A DNA stretch of 64,000 nt from Clostridium rhizosphaerae (GCF_016765585.1 NZ_JAESWC010000009.1:124001-188000), one strand, 5' to 3'. Positions 17,221 through 26,033 are shown, numbered from the stretch's first letter. Program-made: numbers and translations. Notes: generated by a model from the sequence alone, not told the origin.

Positions 17221-17655
17221 ATGTTTGAAAAAGTACCAACAGTAGAAGAATTAAATCAATTAATGGGTGATGATATATTTAAAATCTGGTCTGATATCAA
17301 TAACTTCATAAAGAATAATTATGATATGGAGATGATATGGGACAATGGCGGGAAAACAGGTGTTTTTGAACTTAAGTACCGTAAAGGTGGGAAAACATTC
17401 TGTGCGTTGTATCCAAGAGAAAAAGGTATTTGCATACTAATAATATTCGGGAAAAATGAACGGGAAAAATTTGAAGCATCAAGAGGAGAGTTCTCCGAAT
17501 ATATAAATAGTTTTTATGATAATACACATCAGTATCATGACGGTAAGTGGTTATACTTGGATGTAATAAATAGCAATTTAACTGGCGATATAGAGAGATT
17601 ATTACTAATAAAGAAAAAACCAAATAGAAAGCGGGGCACTATATATGAAAACTAG
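17221..17655 (+). CDS. DUF3788-family protein
   Basis: A 144-residue protein that matches the DUF3788 pattern: MIWDNGGKTGVFELKYRKGGKTFCALYP in the middle and DGKWLYLDV near the end, with a basic tail. The function is unknown. AGGGGGATTTACCT precedes the ATG. It overlaps the next gene by 11 bases, so the two are translated from one message. Confidence 0.8.
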   Translation: MFEKVPTVEELNQLMGDDIFKIWSDINNFIKNNYDMEMIWDNGGKTGVFELKYRKGGKTFCALYPREKGICILIIFGKNEREKFEASRGEFSEYINSFYDNTHQYHDGKWLYLDVINSNLTGDIERLLLIKKKPNRKRGTIYEN

Positions 17656-17989
17656 ACTTAATCATGTGCGAATAAATGTTTCTGATATTAATAAGGCGTT
17701 AAAATGGTATGAAGAGATATTGGGCTTTGAGAATGATGGTGGATGGCCGCTTGAAAACCCTACATACTATGATTTTGTATCAGAGGATGGAGCAAAGTTT
17801 GCAATTATGGAGGTAAAGAGTGGAGAGTCTCATGGCAGACTTAACTTTCAAGTTGATAATGCCGATGAACTTTGGGTAAAGCTTAAAGATAAGGTGGAAA
17901 TTGTTGAACCGATATTTGATACGCCTTGGGGAACACGTAAGTTTACAATTAAGGACTTGGATGGAAACGAATTAGGGTTTGGGAGGTAA
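17645..17989 (+). CDS. VOC-family protein
   Basis: A 114-residue single VOC domain: LNHVRINVSDINKALKWYEE at the start, GRLNFQVDN in the middle (second metal His replaced), and FTIKDLDGNELGF at the end with Glu in the metal position. AGCGGGGCACTATAT precedes the ATG and lies inside the preceding gene. It is 8 bases upstream of a carbon-nitrogen hydrolase, so these genes form a small operon (17,221-18,876). Confidence 0.9.
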   Translation: MKTRLNHVRINVSDINKALKWYEEILGFENDGGWPLENPTYYDFVSEDGAKFAIMEVKSGESHGRLNFQVDNADELWVKLKDKVEIVEPIFDTPWGTRKFTIKDLDGNELGFGR

Positions 17990-17997
17990 GTTTTACT

Positions 17998-18876
17998 ATG
18001 AAAAACTTAAAAGTAGCTTTATTACAGCTTATGCCTGAAGATACTTTAGACGGCAACATACAAAAAGGATTGGAATATTGCAGAAAAGCGAAAGAAATGG
18101 GATCAGACATTGCATTGTTTCCTGAAATGTGGAGTGTTGGCTATAACATTCCTGAAGATATTACTGAATTGAGAGCAAGTGCTGTAGCTGTTAACAGTGA
18201 GTTTGTTAATTCATTTGGAAAGCTTGCAAAAGAGCTTAATATGGCTATCGGAATAACATTCCTTGAAAAGTATGATCCATTACCAAGGAACACTCTCTGC
18301 CAGTTTGACCGTTTTGGCAATAATGTGCTTACATACGCAAAGGTACATACCTGTGATTTTGGCGATGAATGCCAATTAACAGCAGGCGATGATTTTTATG
18401 TTGCAGATTTAGATACTGTACAAGGCAATGTGAAAATCGGTGCAATGATTTGCTATGACAGAGAGTTTCCAGAAAGTGCGAGAATTCTTATGCTAAAAGG
18501 TGCTGAGATTATCTTAGTGCCCAATGCTTGCCCTATGGAGATAAATCGCATTTCACAGCTGCGTGCAAGAGCATACGAAAACATGATTGGCATCGCAACT
18601 GTAAATTATCCAAAAGGTAAGCCTGACTGCAATGGTCATTCTACTGCATTTGATGGTATTGCGTACAGACCTTCTGACTTTGGCTCGAGAGATACGCTTA
18701 TTATTGAAGCTGGTGAACGAGAAGGAATTTATATAGCCGACTTTCCTATTGATGAAATTAGAGAGTATAGAAGTCGTGAAGTACATGGCAACGCATACCG
18801 CCATCCACAGAAATATAAATTACTTCTTTCTGAAAGTATTGAAGAGCCATTCATCAGAAAGGATTATAGAAAATAG
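17998..18876 (+). CDS. carbon-nitrogen hydrolase (nitrilase superfamily)
   Basis: A 292-residue amidase-like protein with a full triad: Glu in ALFPEMWSVGYN (~residue 43), Lys in YAKVHTCDFGDE (~residue 114) and Cys in GAMICYDREFPESARI (~residue 151). The sequence resembles N-carbamoyl or omega-amidase type members, but the substrate cannot be fixed. GGGAGGTAAGTTTT precedes the ATG. It shares little with the paralogue at 9,589 beyond the triad blocks, so it is not a recent duplicate. Confidence 0.9.
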   Translation: MKNLKVALLQLMPEDTLDGNIQKGLEYCRKAKEMGSDIALFPEMWSVGYNIPEDITELRASAVAVNSEFVNSFGKLAKELNMAIGITFLEKYDPLPRNTLCQFDRFGNNVLTYAKVHTCDFGDECQLTAGDDFYVADLDTVQGNVKIGAMICYDREFPESARILMLKGAEIILVPNACPMEINRISQLRARAYENMIGIATVNYPKGKPDCNGHSTAFDGIAYRPSDFGSRDTLIIEAGEREGIYIADFPIDEIREYRSREVHGNAYRHPQKYKLLLSESIEEPFIRKDYRK

Positions 18877-18929
18877 TAAATGATAAGTAGAGGATTAACT
18901 TGAAAAATAAAGCATAATATTTGATTTGA

Positions 18930-19020
18930 GTTTGTTAGTGTAGGGGCAAGCTTATAGAGAAGCCAAATCACATGCCTTTATCAAGCTAAGTCTGTTTAGG
19001 TGCCGGAGATTAGAAACGTA
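18930..19020 (+). repeat. degenerate attC-like repeat
   Basis: TTTATCAAGCTAAGTCTG, then TAGGTGCCGGAGATTAGAAACGTA align with the right halves of site E and of 7,110-7,180. The left end (GTTAGTGTAGGGGC) is weak. It ends ~48 bases before the next start. This is the rightmost segment of the array where I can see the repeat family. Confidence 0.35.
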
Positions 19021-19065
19021 GAAAGTTTTATTAACATAAAAGGTAAACTTATTTTTGGGGGAAAT

Positions 19066-19932
19066 ATGAATGAGATTTATATAGATAATAAAGAGATTAA
19101 AGCGAGAATACACGAATGGGGAGATAAAAAAAATCCTACAATTGTATGCCTGCATGGACTAGGAAGTACAAGCCTTAGCTTTATTGAGCTAGCACATATT
19201 TTAAAAAACAAATATCATATTATTTCTATAGACTTACCTGGACATGGGAAAACTCCGCAATTTTCAAGAATAGAAGATTATGAAATGCCTAATATGATTA
19301 GATGGGTTAATAAGATTATTTCGCATATTACAGAAGGTAAATTTTATTTATTAGCACATTCTTGGGGTGCAGACATTGCACTTCATTATGTAGCGTCTTA
19401 TCCATCGAAAGTAACCAAGACTATGCTGTTAGATGGTGGATACTATTTAAAGAATGAGTGGTATGCTTACCAGGCTTCAATATCAGGAAACATCTGTACA
19501 CTGCAGGATGAAATTGATTATTACATTAAGGATTTTGACGAATACTGTTTTGACACATTGGAAGAGCATATTAAGGTGGAGAAGAGCAATTATAACAGAT
19601 GGTCATATTTATTGGAGGAAGCCGCTAAGGATTTAATTAGAGTTGAGGATGGTAAATATAAGTATCATGCAAATAGCTTTACTTCAACAGGTGCAATAAA
19701 ATCTATGTACCTATATCCTACTGACTCATTATATGGAAAGCTGCCAAATTCAATATATTTATTGAGAAGTACACAGCCGGATACTATGAATGAGTATAGA
19801 GAGACTATGGTCGAAAAATTCAAGAAAGGTACTGGTTCAAGGGTAAAATTGATTGATGGAGCAGGTCATATGATTCACTGGGATAAACCTGATAGTGTGG
19901 CAGAAGACATACTAAGTTGGTTTAGAGTATAA
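19066..19932 (+). CDS. alpha/beta hydrolase
   Basis: A 288-residue hydrolase: HGLGSTSLSF (~residue 29) is the oxyanion loop, DLPGHGKT follows, AHSWGADIA (~residue 95) holds the nucleophile Ser, and GAGHMIHWDKPD (~residue 266) the His. The acid is probably in the STQPDTMNEY region. Likely an esterase, lactonase or similar. TTTTTGGGGGAAAT precedes the ATG at 19066. It shares no close similarity with the S33 enzyme at 15,424. Confidence 0.88.
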   Translation: MNEIYIDNKEIKARIHEWGDKKNPTIVCLHGLGSTSLSFIELAHILKNKYHIISIDLPGHGKTPQFSRIEDYEMPNMIRWVNKIISHITEGKFYLLAHSWGADIALHYVASYPSKVTKTMLLDGGYYLKNEWYAYQASISGNICTLQDEIDYYIKDFDEYCFDTLEEHIKVEKSNYNRWSYLLEEAAKDLIRVEDGKYKYHANSFTSTGAIKSMYLYPTDSLYGKLPNSIYLLRSTQPDTMNEYRETMVEKFKKGTGSRVKLIDGAGHMIHWDKPDSVAEDILSWFRV

Positions 19933-19966
19933 CATGCAAAAGTGAGGATTAAAGGGGGAAGGGTGA

Positions 19967-20533
19967 ATGAAACTTATAAGAAACACGTTAGTAGGTCTTT
20001 ATGTGAATTTATTTATGGTTATTGCATTGATAATCACCCTATTACGTGGACTAATAAGATATAACTCAGGTAATATTTTAAAATCATTACTAATAGCAGC
20101 AGTTGTTATATCGTTAATATTGAATTCAATTTTAGCTGTAAAAAATATTATTAATACATACCGACTATATAAACAAAGAGAATACAATTTACTGCGCAAA
20201 CACATGAAAGTAATAAAATTAGGAATGATTCCATATTTTATTATCAATTTTATTATATACATCTTATTGTTCATGCTTTTTTTTGCTGCATCTCGAGGTT
20301 TAATAATATTTTCACCGATTCCACTGCTTTTTATAATTCCTGTATTTTTTACATACCTGTCTATGTTGTTTACATCATGCTATGGGATAGGTTTCGCAGC
20401 AATTGTTAATAGTGAAAAAAATTTAGGAAGCTTGAAGTTTATAGTTCATATTTTATTTCAATTATGTTTTGTTTTAGATGTAGTAAGCACCATAATTTTG
20501 CTTTTAAAATATAAAATCAAGCCAGCAGACTAA
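19967..20533 (+). CDS. hypothetical four- to five-helix membrane protein
   Basis: Not recognised by function. The 188-residue product has hydrophobic helices at about residues 10-28, 40-60, 90-112, 118-142 and 158-178, with a basic loop KQREYNLLRKHMK after the second. Small membrane proteins of this layout are common in Firmicutes. AAAGGGGGAAGGGTGA precedes the ATG; the gene follows the hydrolase by 34 bases and is probably cotranscribed. Confidence 0.65.
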   Translation: MKLIRNTLVGLYVNLFMVIALIITLLRGLIRYNSGNILKSLLIAAVVISLILNSILAVKNIINTYRLYKQREYNLLRKHMKVIKLGMIPYFIINFIIYILLFMLFFAASRGLIIFSPIPLLFIIPVFFTYLSMLFTSCYGIGFAAIVNSEKNLGSLKFIVHILFQLCFVLDVVSTIILLLKYKIKPAD

Positions 20534-20568
20534 TTTGAGTACATATCAAAAGAATATGGGGGATATTT

Positions 20569-21144
20569 ATGGAAGAAATAATATATGATAATTATTTTTG
20601 GCAAAATGATTTAGTGAGGTTAAGATCATGGCATGAAGAGGATTGGGAATGGATGTATTATACCGGCTTTGATAGTTCTTTAAGCAGATTAGCGGGTTAT
20701 AAAATTGATTTTCCACCAACAGTTTCGGGCGCAAAAGAATATAGCAAAAAGGTTGAAAACTGTGCTGAGCAAAATGGTAATACTGTTTTTGCTATTGAAA
20801 CACTGGATGGCGTACATGTTGGAAGAATAATCTTTTGCATAGATAGTGAAAGACATGGAACTTTTGGCATAGGTATTAGAATTGCAGCTGAGTATCAAGG
20901 CAAAGGTTATGGAACAAGTGCTATGAAAATACTTTTAAGATATGGGTTCATGGAAAGAAGAATGCATAAATGTTCATCAACTGTTTTAGGGTGGAATGAG
21001 GCAAGTATTAAAATGCATAAAAAACTTGGCTACGAACAGGAAGGTATTCTCAAAGAAAACATTTATCTTAATGGAAGCTATCACGATGAAGTATGTTTTG
21101 GCTTAACAATAGACAAGTATTTAGAAAATATATCAGAAAAGTAG
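20569..21144 (+). CDS. GNAT acetyltransferase, RimJ/RimL-like
   Basis: A 191-residue acetyltransferase of the RimJ/RimL group: LVRLRSWHEEDWEWMY near the N-terminus, motif A IGIRIAAEYQGKGYGTSAM (~residues 102-121) and NEASIKMHKKLGYEQEGIL toward the end. Members acetylate protein N-termini, amino sugars or antibiotics. TGGGGGATATTT precedes the ATG. Confidence 0.9.
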   Translation: MEEIIYDNYFWQNDLVRLRSWHEEDWEWMYYTGFDSSLSRLAGYKIDFPPTVSGAKEYSKKVENCAEQNGNTVFAIETLDGVHVGRIIFCIDSERHGTFGIGIRIAAEYQGKGYGTSAMKILLRYGFMERRMHKCSSTVLGWNEASIKMHKKLGYEQEGILKENIYLNGSYHDEVCFGLTIDKYLENISEK

Positions 21145-21195
21145 ATGAAAAATTAAGTTAATTGATAAAAAATATGAATTTACGGGGGATTAAAA

Positions 21196-21666
21196 ATGGA
21201 TACTTATGAAAAAGCTTTACAGGTTATGAATGAATTGTTTGCAAGAGATTATCAATTTGCAATGGCTACAGTAAAAGGGAATACACCATCAGTTCGATTT
21301 GTGGATACCTTTTTTGAAGATGATTCATTTTATGTGGTTACATATTTAAAGTCACAAAAGGTTCAAGAATTGATTGAGAATAGTCAAGTTTCACTATGCA
21401 ATAAATTATATCGCTTCAGTGGAAATGCTTATAATATTGGTCATCCGTTATTAGAAGAAAATAAGCCTATAAGAGAAAAATTAATTAAAGTCTTTGAGCC
21501 TTGGTATTTTGCGCATAATAATGAAAATGATGAAAATATGTGTTATGTAAAAATTGAGCTTAAGGAAGGATTTTTCTATAAAGACGGAATAGGATATAAA
21601 GTAAACTTTCAATTAAAAGAGGCTGAGCAATTTCCATTTGAGTTTGATATTGTGCCGGTATCATAA
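21196..21666 (+). CDS. pyridoxamine 5'-phosphate oxidase-like flavoprotein
   Basis: A 156-residue split-barrel protein. FAMATVKGNTPSVRFVDTFF (~residues 20-40) and FYVVTYLKSQKVQELIENSQVSL follow the pattern of FMN- or F420-binding PPOX-like proteins. A flavin-linked reductase or stress-protein role is possible. ACGGGGGATTAAAA precedes the ATG. A second, distinct member is at 23,590. Confidence 0.85.
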   Translation: MDTYEKALQVMNELFARDYQFAMATVKGNTPSVRFVDTFFEDDSFYVVTYLKSQKVQELIENSQVSLCNKLYRFSGNAYNIGHPLLEENKPIREKLIKVFEPWYFAHNNENDENMCYVKIELKEGFFYKDGIGYKVNFQLKEAEQFPFEFDIVPVS

Positions 21667-21736
21667 TTTTTCGTTCAAAACTAAAAAAGTACACAAGGCA
21701 TACAGCATGTAGTTGCGCTGCGGGGAGAGGATAAAA

Positions 21737-22630
21737 GTGGGGATAACATGTAGACGGTATGAAGATATAGGTGACTATGAAAAGATATGCAAATTTTTAG
21801 AAGGAACCTATTCTTACTATGGAACAAGGTTTGATAATAATATAACTCTATTTGAGTTTCAATGTGCGCTTTCATGTGGATATGGGGGGGCTCCAAAGAA
21901 GATTGATGAGGTATTAAAAGATGCCTTTCTTTGGTTTGATGATGAAAAATTAGTTGGAATGCTTCAAGAGGATACTTTTTGTGTAGCAAGTGATTATAGA
22001 TCTATCTTTGACAGCATTATAGGTACTAGAGAAACATTATGTTCTGATTCAGACAGTGACATTGAATGGAGCATTTATGAAGGTGATTCTGACTTTGAAG
22101 GTAGTTTAATCAATAGGGGCTACTATAAAACAGATGAATATTGGGTAAGAAGAGATATAGATTTAAGTACAATTAATACTGCATTACCTCTGCCGGAAGG
22201 TTTCTCAGTACAATTAATTCCTAATTTAAGTGAGCATGATAGGGTATACAATGCATATAAGCTTTGCTATGGAATTTTATTCAATAAGAATATTTTGGAC
22301 AACTTCTATAATACATCAACTTATAGAAAAGAACTGGACTTGGTAGTTGTTGATCCAGATAAAAAAGTTGCAGCTTTATGCAGCAGCAGATATGATAGAA
22401 AAAACAAAATTGTCAGTATTGAAGCTGTCTCCTGCTATCATGAGTATCGAAAAATGGGGATTAGCAAAGCACTTATGACTTATACATTAAATGCTGCTAA
22501 AATGTTAGGAGCAAAGAAAGCAACGGTATTTACTACCATGCCGGAAAGATATCCGGCTCCCAATAAACTATATGAAGCAGTGGGATTTAAAAATGTAGGA
22601 AAGCTCTATGTATGGAAAAAGAGCAAATAA
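21737..22630 (+). CDS. GNAT-family N-acetyltransferase
   Basis: A 297-residue GNAT with an N-terminal region of uncertain fold (possibly a degenerate GNAT half) and a clear C-terminal domain: IEAVSCYHEYRKMGISKALMTY (~residues 235-256) and PNKLYEAVGFKNVG near the end. A GTG at 21737 is taken as start because GGGGAGAGG stands six bases before it; an earlier TTG at 21713 lacks a site. Confidence 0.82.
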   Translation: MGITCRRYEDIGDYEKICKFLEGTYSYYGTRFDNNITLFEFQCALSCGYGGAPKKIDEVLKDAFLWFDDEKLVGMLQEDTFCVASDYRSIFDSIIGTRETLCSDSDSDIEWSIYEGDSDFEGSLINRGYYKTDEYWVRRDIDLSTINTALPLPEGFSVQLIPNLSEHDRVYNAYKLCYGILFNKNILDNFYNTSTYRKELDLVVVDPDKKVAALCSSRYDRKNKIVSIEAVSCYHEYRKMGISKALMTYTLNAAKMLGAKKATVFTTMPERYPAPNKLYEAVGFKNVGKLYVWKKSK

Positions 22631-22707
22631 ATTATGGTATAGAAGCAGGGCATTTTGCCCACTCTTTTGAAGTACTAAAACTATAAAAATGCGTGGAAGT
22701 GATTTAC

Positions 22708-23493
22708 ATGAAGAAAAATGAACAAGTTGACATAGATGTACTATCATTACCTGATGAATTGATTGAATGGATTGATAATGCACCAATTTATGAAAGCAGT
22801 GGAGAATCTGGTGCAAGAACCATATATATTGACCGTGATGAAGGTGCTTATTTGAAAATTTCAGCCTTAGGATCTTTATTGCGTTCTTCACAAATGCAAA
22901 CATATTATTCAAATCATAAATTATCTTCACCTGTTATTAGGTATTTGTCAACAGACAGAGACTACTTAATAACTTCACCCATAAAGGGAGAGGATGGGAT
23001 AACAAGAAGATATCTAGATGAACCCGAGAAATTAAGTGAGATATTTGGGATATCCTTAAGAATTTTACATGAAATAGATGCGTATGATTGTCCCATTAAA
23101 AATAGAATGAATGAAATTGCTTTATCGGCTGAAAGAGATTCATTCTTGCAAAATCATTTAGATGATATTGCTGAGTACATAGGAGCAGCTAATGCTAACA
23201 CAGCATCAGAGGAAATAATAGCTTCAAGAGGGCTTCTGAAAAATGATGTACTCATACATGGAGATTACTGTCTTCCCAACATTATACTTAACGATTGGGC
23301 ATTTGAAGGCTTTATTGATGTAACTGAAGGAGGATTAGGTGATAGGCATTATGATCTTGCTTGGGGGTTATGGACATTAAACCGTAATTTGAAATCCTCA
23401 AAATATGGTCACCGTTTTCTTGATGCTTATGGTAGAGATTGCATAGACAAAGACAGATTGCGTATTTGCGGATTGTTAGCAGCTTTAGAATAA
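22708..23493 (+). CDS. aminoglycoside phosphotransferase-like kinase (APH family)
   Basis: A 261-residue antibiotic-kinase-fold protein resembling APH(3')-type enzymes. LIHGDYCLPNIIL (~residues 188-200) is the Brenner catalytic loop, and FIDVTEGGLGDRHYDLAW (~207-224) carries the Mg-binding Asp, with Thr where many members have Gly. VRYLSTDRDYLITS fits the nucleotide-pocket hinge. It may phosphorylate an aminoglycoside or an unrelated alcohol; resistance cannot be claimed from sequence. The ATG at 22708 has only a weak site (GTGGAAGTGATTTAC). Confidence 0.82.
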   Translation: MKKNEQVDIDVLSLPDELIEWIDNAPIYESSGESGARTIYIDRDEGAYLKISALGSLLRSSQMQTYYSNHKLSSPVIRYLSTDRDYLITSPIKGEDGITRRYLDEPEKLSEIFGISLRILHEIDAYDCPIKNRMNEIALSAERDSFLQNHLDDIAEYIGAANANTASEEIIASRGLLKNDVLIHGDYCLPNIILNDWAFEGFIDVTEGGLGDRHYDLAWGLWTLNRNLKSSKYGHRFLDAYGRDCIDKDRLRICGLLAALE

Positions 23494-23589
23494 TAAATTT
23501 TATTTTATGATTTGTGTGTATTGAAGCAAGCTTAGGCGTGTGCTACAATTTTCTTTATATAACATAAGTTGTAAAATGGGGGTTTTGAA

Positions 23590-24018
23590 ATGATTGATGA
23601 GAAAGTTATTAACGAAAGTAATGAGCTGGTTGAAAGTTCAAAAATTGTGATGGTTGGTACAAATGGTGAAAATGGTTATCCTAATATAAAAGCAATGATG
23701 AGATTGAAACATGATGGCTTAAAGAAATTTTGGCTTAGCACAAACACATCAACTAAAAGGATACAAGCTTTAAAGAAAGATAATAAAGTGTGCTTATATT
23801 TTGTTGATGAGGATAAATTTGCAGGACTTATGCTTGTAGGAACTATAGAAATATTGCAGGATAGAGCATCTAAAGAGATGCTATGGTCTGATGGATGTGA
23901 AATTTATTATCCGCTTGGTATAGATGATCCTGATTATTCTGTATTCTGTTTTACTACCGAATGGGGTAATTATTACCGTCACTTAAAGAATGTGAATTTT
24001 AAAGCTGAAGATATCTAA
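23590..24018 (+). CDS. pyridoxamine 5'-phosphate oxidase-family protein
   Basis: A 142-residue FMN-binding split-barrel protein like general stress protein 26: KIVMVGTNGENGYPNIKAMM (~residues 18-37), FWLSTNTSTKRIQALKKDNKVCLYF and ending FTTEWGNYYRHLKNVNF. A flavin reductase or small-molecule binding role is likely; the substrate is unknown. AAATGGGGGTTTTGAA precedes the ATG. A terminator follows. Confidence 0.87.
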   Translation: MIDEKVINESNELVESSKIVMVGTNGENGYPNIKAMMRLKHDGLKKFWLSTNTSTKRIQALKKDNKVCLYFVDEDKFAGLMLVGTIEILQDRASKEMLWSDGCEIYYPLGIDDPDYSVFCFTTEWGNYYRHLKNVNFKAEDI

Positions 24019-24084
24019 GAAAGAGTAGTTAATTACAGTATACTTATTGTTTAACGGTTCAAGTATAAAAAGGAATGATTATAT

Positions 24085-24127
24085 AACGCCGTATTATTCA
24101 TATCAGAATTTTACGGCGTTCTTGTTT
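24085..24127 (+). terminator. rho-independent terminator
   Basis: AACGCCGT (24085-24092) pairs with ACGGCGTT (24113-24120), followed by CTTGTTT. It ends the PPOX gene's transcript. The remainder of the gap to 24302 shows nothing else. Confidence 0.75.
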
Positions 24128-24302
24128 AAGAATAATAGAAGGTAAATATATTTAAATACTTATACCTATAGGAGCAAATACACCTAAAGTTTTTCAAAAA
24201 ATATATCAGCTAAATAATTATATTTATACAAACTCAGTACAAGCATCTTATCGAATCAGATAATAATGAGCATTAACTAATCAAGAATTGGAAGTGGTTT
24301 AT

Positions 24303-24752
24303 ATGGAGCAGAATAATATTAAAATAATAGAGTTTGAACCGATATATGCTGAAGAAACAGTAAGAATGTGGCGGCAAAGTAAGGAAAAGGCCATCAGTCA
24401 GAAGGAAATACATTCTTTTGAAGATCATGTGTTTTTCTTAAATAACATATTAAGTAAAGACAACAAAATATATATTGCCATTGATAATACTAAGGTTGTT
24501 GGTATGATAGCTTTTAATGAAAGTGAAATTAATCAGTTGTATATTCATATTGATTATCAAGGGAAAGGGTTAGGCAGAAGGCTTTTAGAACTTGCTAAAT
24601 CAAATTCTATAGGAAGACTTACTTTATTTACTTTTGAGGTTAATCGTAAAGCGCAGCATTTCTATGAGAAAAATGGATTTAGAATAATTGGCAGAGGCTA
24701 TGAAAATGAAGAAAATTTAGATGACATTAAGTATGAGTGGGGGGATATGTAA
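24303..24752 (+). CDS. GNAT-family N-acetyltransferase
   Basis: A 149-residue single-domain acetyltransferase: INQLYIHIDYQGKGLGRRLLELA (~residues 79-101) is motif A and VNRKAQHFYEKNGFRIIGRG (~114-133) motif B. The ATG at 24303 follows GGAAGTGGTTTAT. Its stop codon overlaps the next start by one base (TAATG), so it is translationally coupled to the VOC gene. Confidence 0.9.
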   Translation: MEQNNIKIIEFEPIYAEETVRMWRQSKEKAISQKEIHSFEDHVFFLNNILSKDNKIYIAIDNTKVVGMIAFNESEINQLYIHIDYQGKGLGRRLLELAKSNSIGRLTLFTFEVNRKAQHFYEKNGFRIIGRGYENEENLDDIKYEWGDM

Positions 24753-25189
24753 TGGAAAATAAAAAAGTTAAACTAACAAATGTATGTCCAGTTTTTATAT
24801 CTAAAGATGTGAAAAAAACTGTAGAATTTTATGTTGAAAAACTGGGATTTAAATTTGCAGAGCATTATGATAAAATTGATAACTTTGCAACAATATATAG
24901 AGATTCTATCGAGATTGTAATTGTTCAAACTAAGTTTGGACAAATACAATCAAACACTAAAAGGTATGGGGCAGGTTATGATGCTTATATTGATACTGAT
25001 ACAGTGGATGGTATTGATATAATTTATGAAGAGTTTGTTTCAAAGGGTGTTCACATATTATCAAAACCACGAAAAACAGACTATGGCAGCTATGAATTTG
25101 TTATTGAAGATATTGATGGAAGACTGATAGGAATAGGACTTATTTATAGCAATCAAATATACTTTGAAAACTCAAATTATTTGGGTTAA
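24752..25189 (+). CDS. VOC / glyoxalase-bleomycin resistance-like protein
   Basis: A 145-residue VOC protein with VCPVFISKDVKKTVEFYVEKLGF at the start and DYGSYEFVIEDIDGRLIGIG near the end. Single-domain members that bind rather than turn over ligands include the bleomycin-resistance group; no ligand can be assigned. GAGTGGGGGGATATGTA lies before the ATG, inside the GNAT gene. Followed 22 bases later by the phosphorylase. Confidence 0.87.
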   Translation: MENKKVKLTNVCPVFISKDVKKTVEFYVEKLGFKFAEHYDKIDNFATIYRDSIEIVIVQTKFGQIQSNTKRYGAGYDAYIDTDTVDGIDIIYEEFVSKGVHILSKPRKTDYGSYEFVIEDIDGRLIGIGLIYSNQIYFENSNYLG

Positions 25190-25211
25190 CATATTGTTTT
25201 GGAGGATATTT

Positions 25212-25952
25212 ATGGACAGAAATCAAGTTATGACAGATCCAAAGAAGTTAGTAAAGACAGAATTAATGAACCATGGTATTGATGTTGATAAAGAAAAAAT
25301 TCCGAAAAGGGTATATTTGCTTGCTGATAGTTTATATGATGAAATGCTAAGTCATAATGTAGGGGAATATAAATATCCTTTGGGTGGAAAGTTATTTGTT
25401 TTTAAGGATAATTATAATATTGGATTTATAAAGTCAAAGATGTGTTCTCCGGGAATTGCCATACAGGCCGAAGATTTGGCAGCAGGCGGAGTAAAAGAAT
25501 TAGTTCATTTAGGCTTTGCAGGAGGCATAGGAAGTAACGTTGAAGTTGGACAAGTAATTCTTACTGAAGGGGCATTTAATGATACAGCTGTAGCTAGATT
25601 ATATGGATATGACGAAAAAATCATATACTCAGATAAGATTCTCACACAAGAGATAAAAGATTTATTAGCTGACAAAGGACTGGATTTTTTGCAGGGATTA
25701 CACTGGACTACAGATGCCGGATATCATGAAACATGGGGAGATATTTTGGACCACAGAGAAAAAAATGCTTTATGTGTTGAGATGGAAGGCGTTGGTTTAT
25801 TTACTATTGCAAAATATCGAAATATTAAAGCTACAGCTGTTTACGTAATATCAGATGTATTTAATGATGAAGGATGGAGCTTGGGATGGAGTGAAAATAA
25901 AATCAGTTCTGCAGTTTCAGAACTAATTACTACAATTATTGAATCAATATAA
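25212..25952 (+). CDS. nucleoside phosphorylase
   Basis: A 246-residue member of the PNP/uridine phosphorylase (PNP_UDP_1) family. HLGFAGGIGSNVEVGQVILTEGA (~residues 98-120) is the phosphate/ribose motif, and CVEMEGVGLFTIAKYRNIKATAVYVISDV (~183-211) gives the conserved MExxG ribose-binding block and the catalytic Asp. It would cleave a nucleoside with phosphate in the cytoplasm. Base specificity is not clear. GGAGGATATTT precedes the ATG. Confidence 0.88.
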   Translation: MDRNQVMTDPKKLVKTELMNHGIDVDKEKIPKRVYLLADSLYDEMLSHNVGEYKYPLGGKLFVFKDNYNIGFIKSKMCSPGIAIQAEDLAAGGVKELVHLGFAGGIGSNVEVGQVILTEGAFNDTAVARLYGYDEKIIYSDKILTQEIKDLLADKGLDFLQGLHWTTDAGYHETWGDILDHREKNALCVEMEGVGLFTIAKYRNIKATAVYVISDVFNDEGWSLGWSENKISSAVSELITTIIESI

Positions 25953-25990
25953 TTTACAAATGGGGATAATTGCAGGTTATTTGCACAGAA

Positions 25991-26033
25991 GGTTAAAGTC
26001 CTAAATTACCCAGTGCGATGACTGAAAGGAGGA
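25991..26033 (+). repeat. decayed copy of the 83-bp structured repeat
   Basis: GGTTAAAGTCCTAAATTACC then CAGTGCGATGACTGAAAGGAGG corresponds to the two ends of the 83-bp unit at 45,738-45,904, with about 50 central bases missing (right arm of hairpin 1 and most of hairpin 2). As there, the copy ends in the ribosome-binding site of the next gene. Confidence 0.55.
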
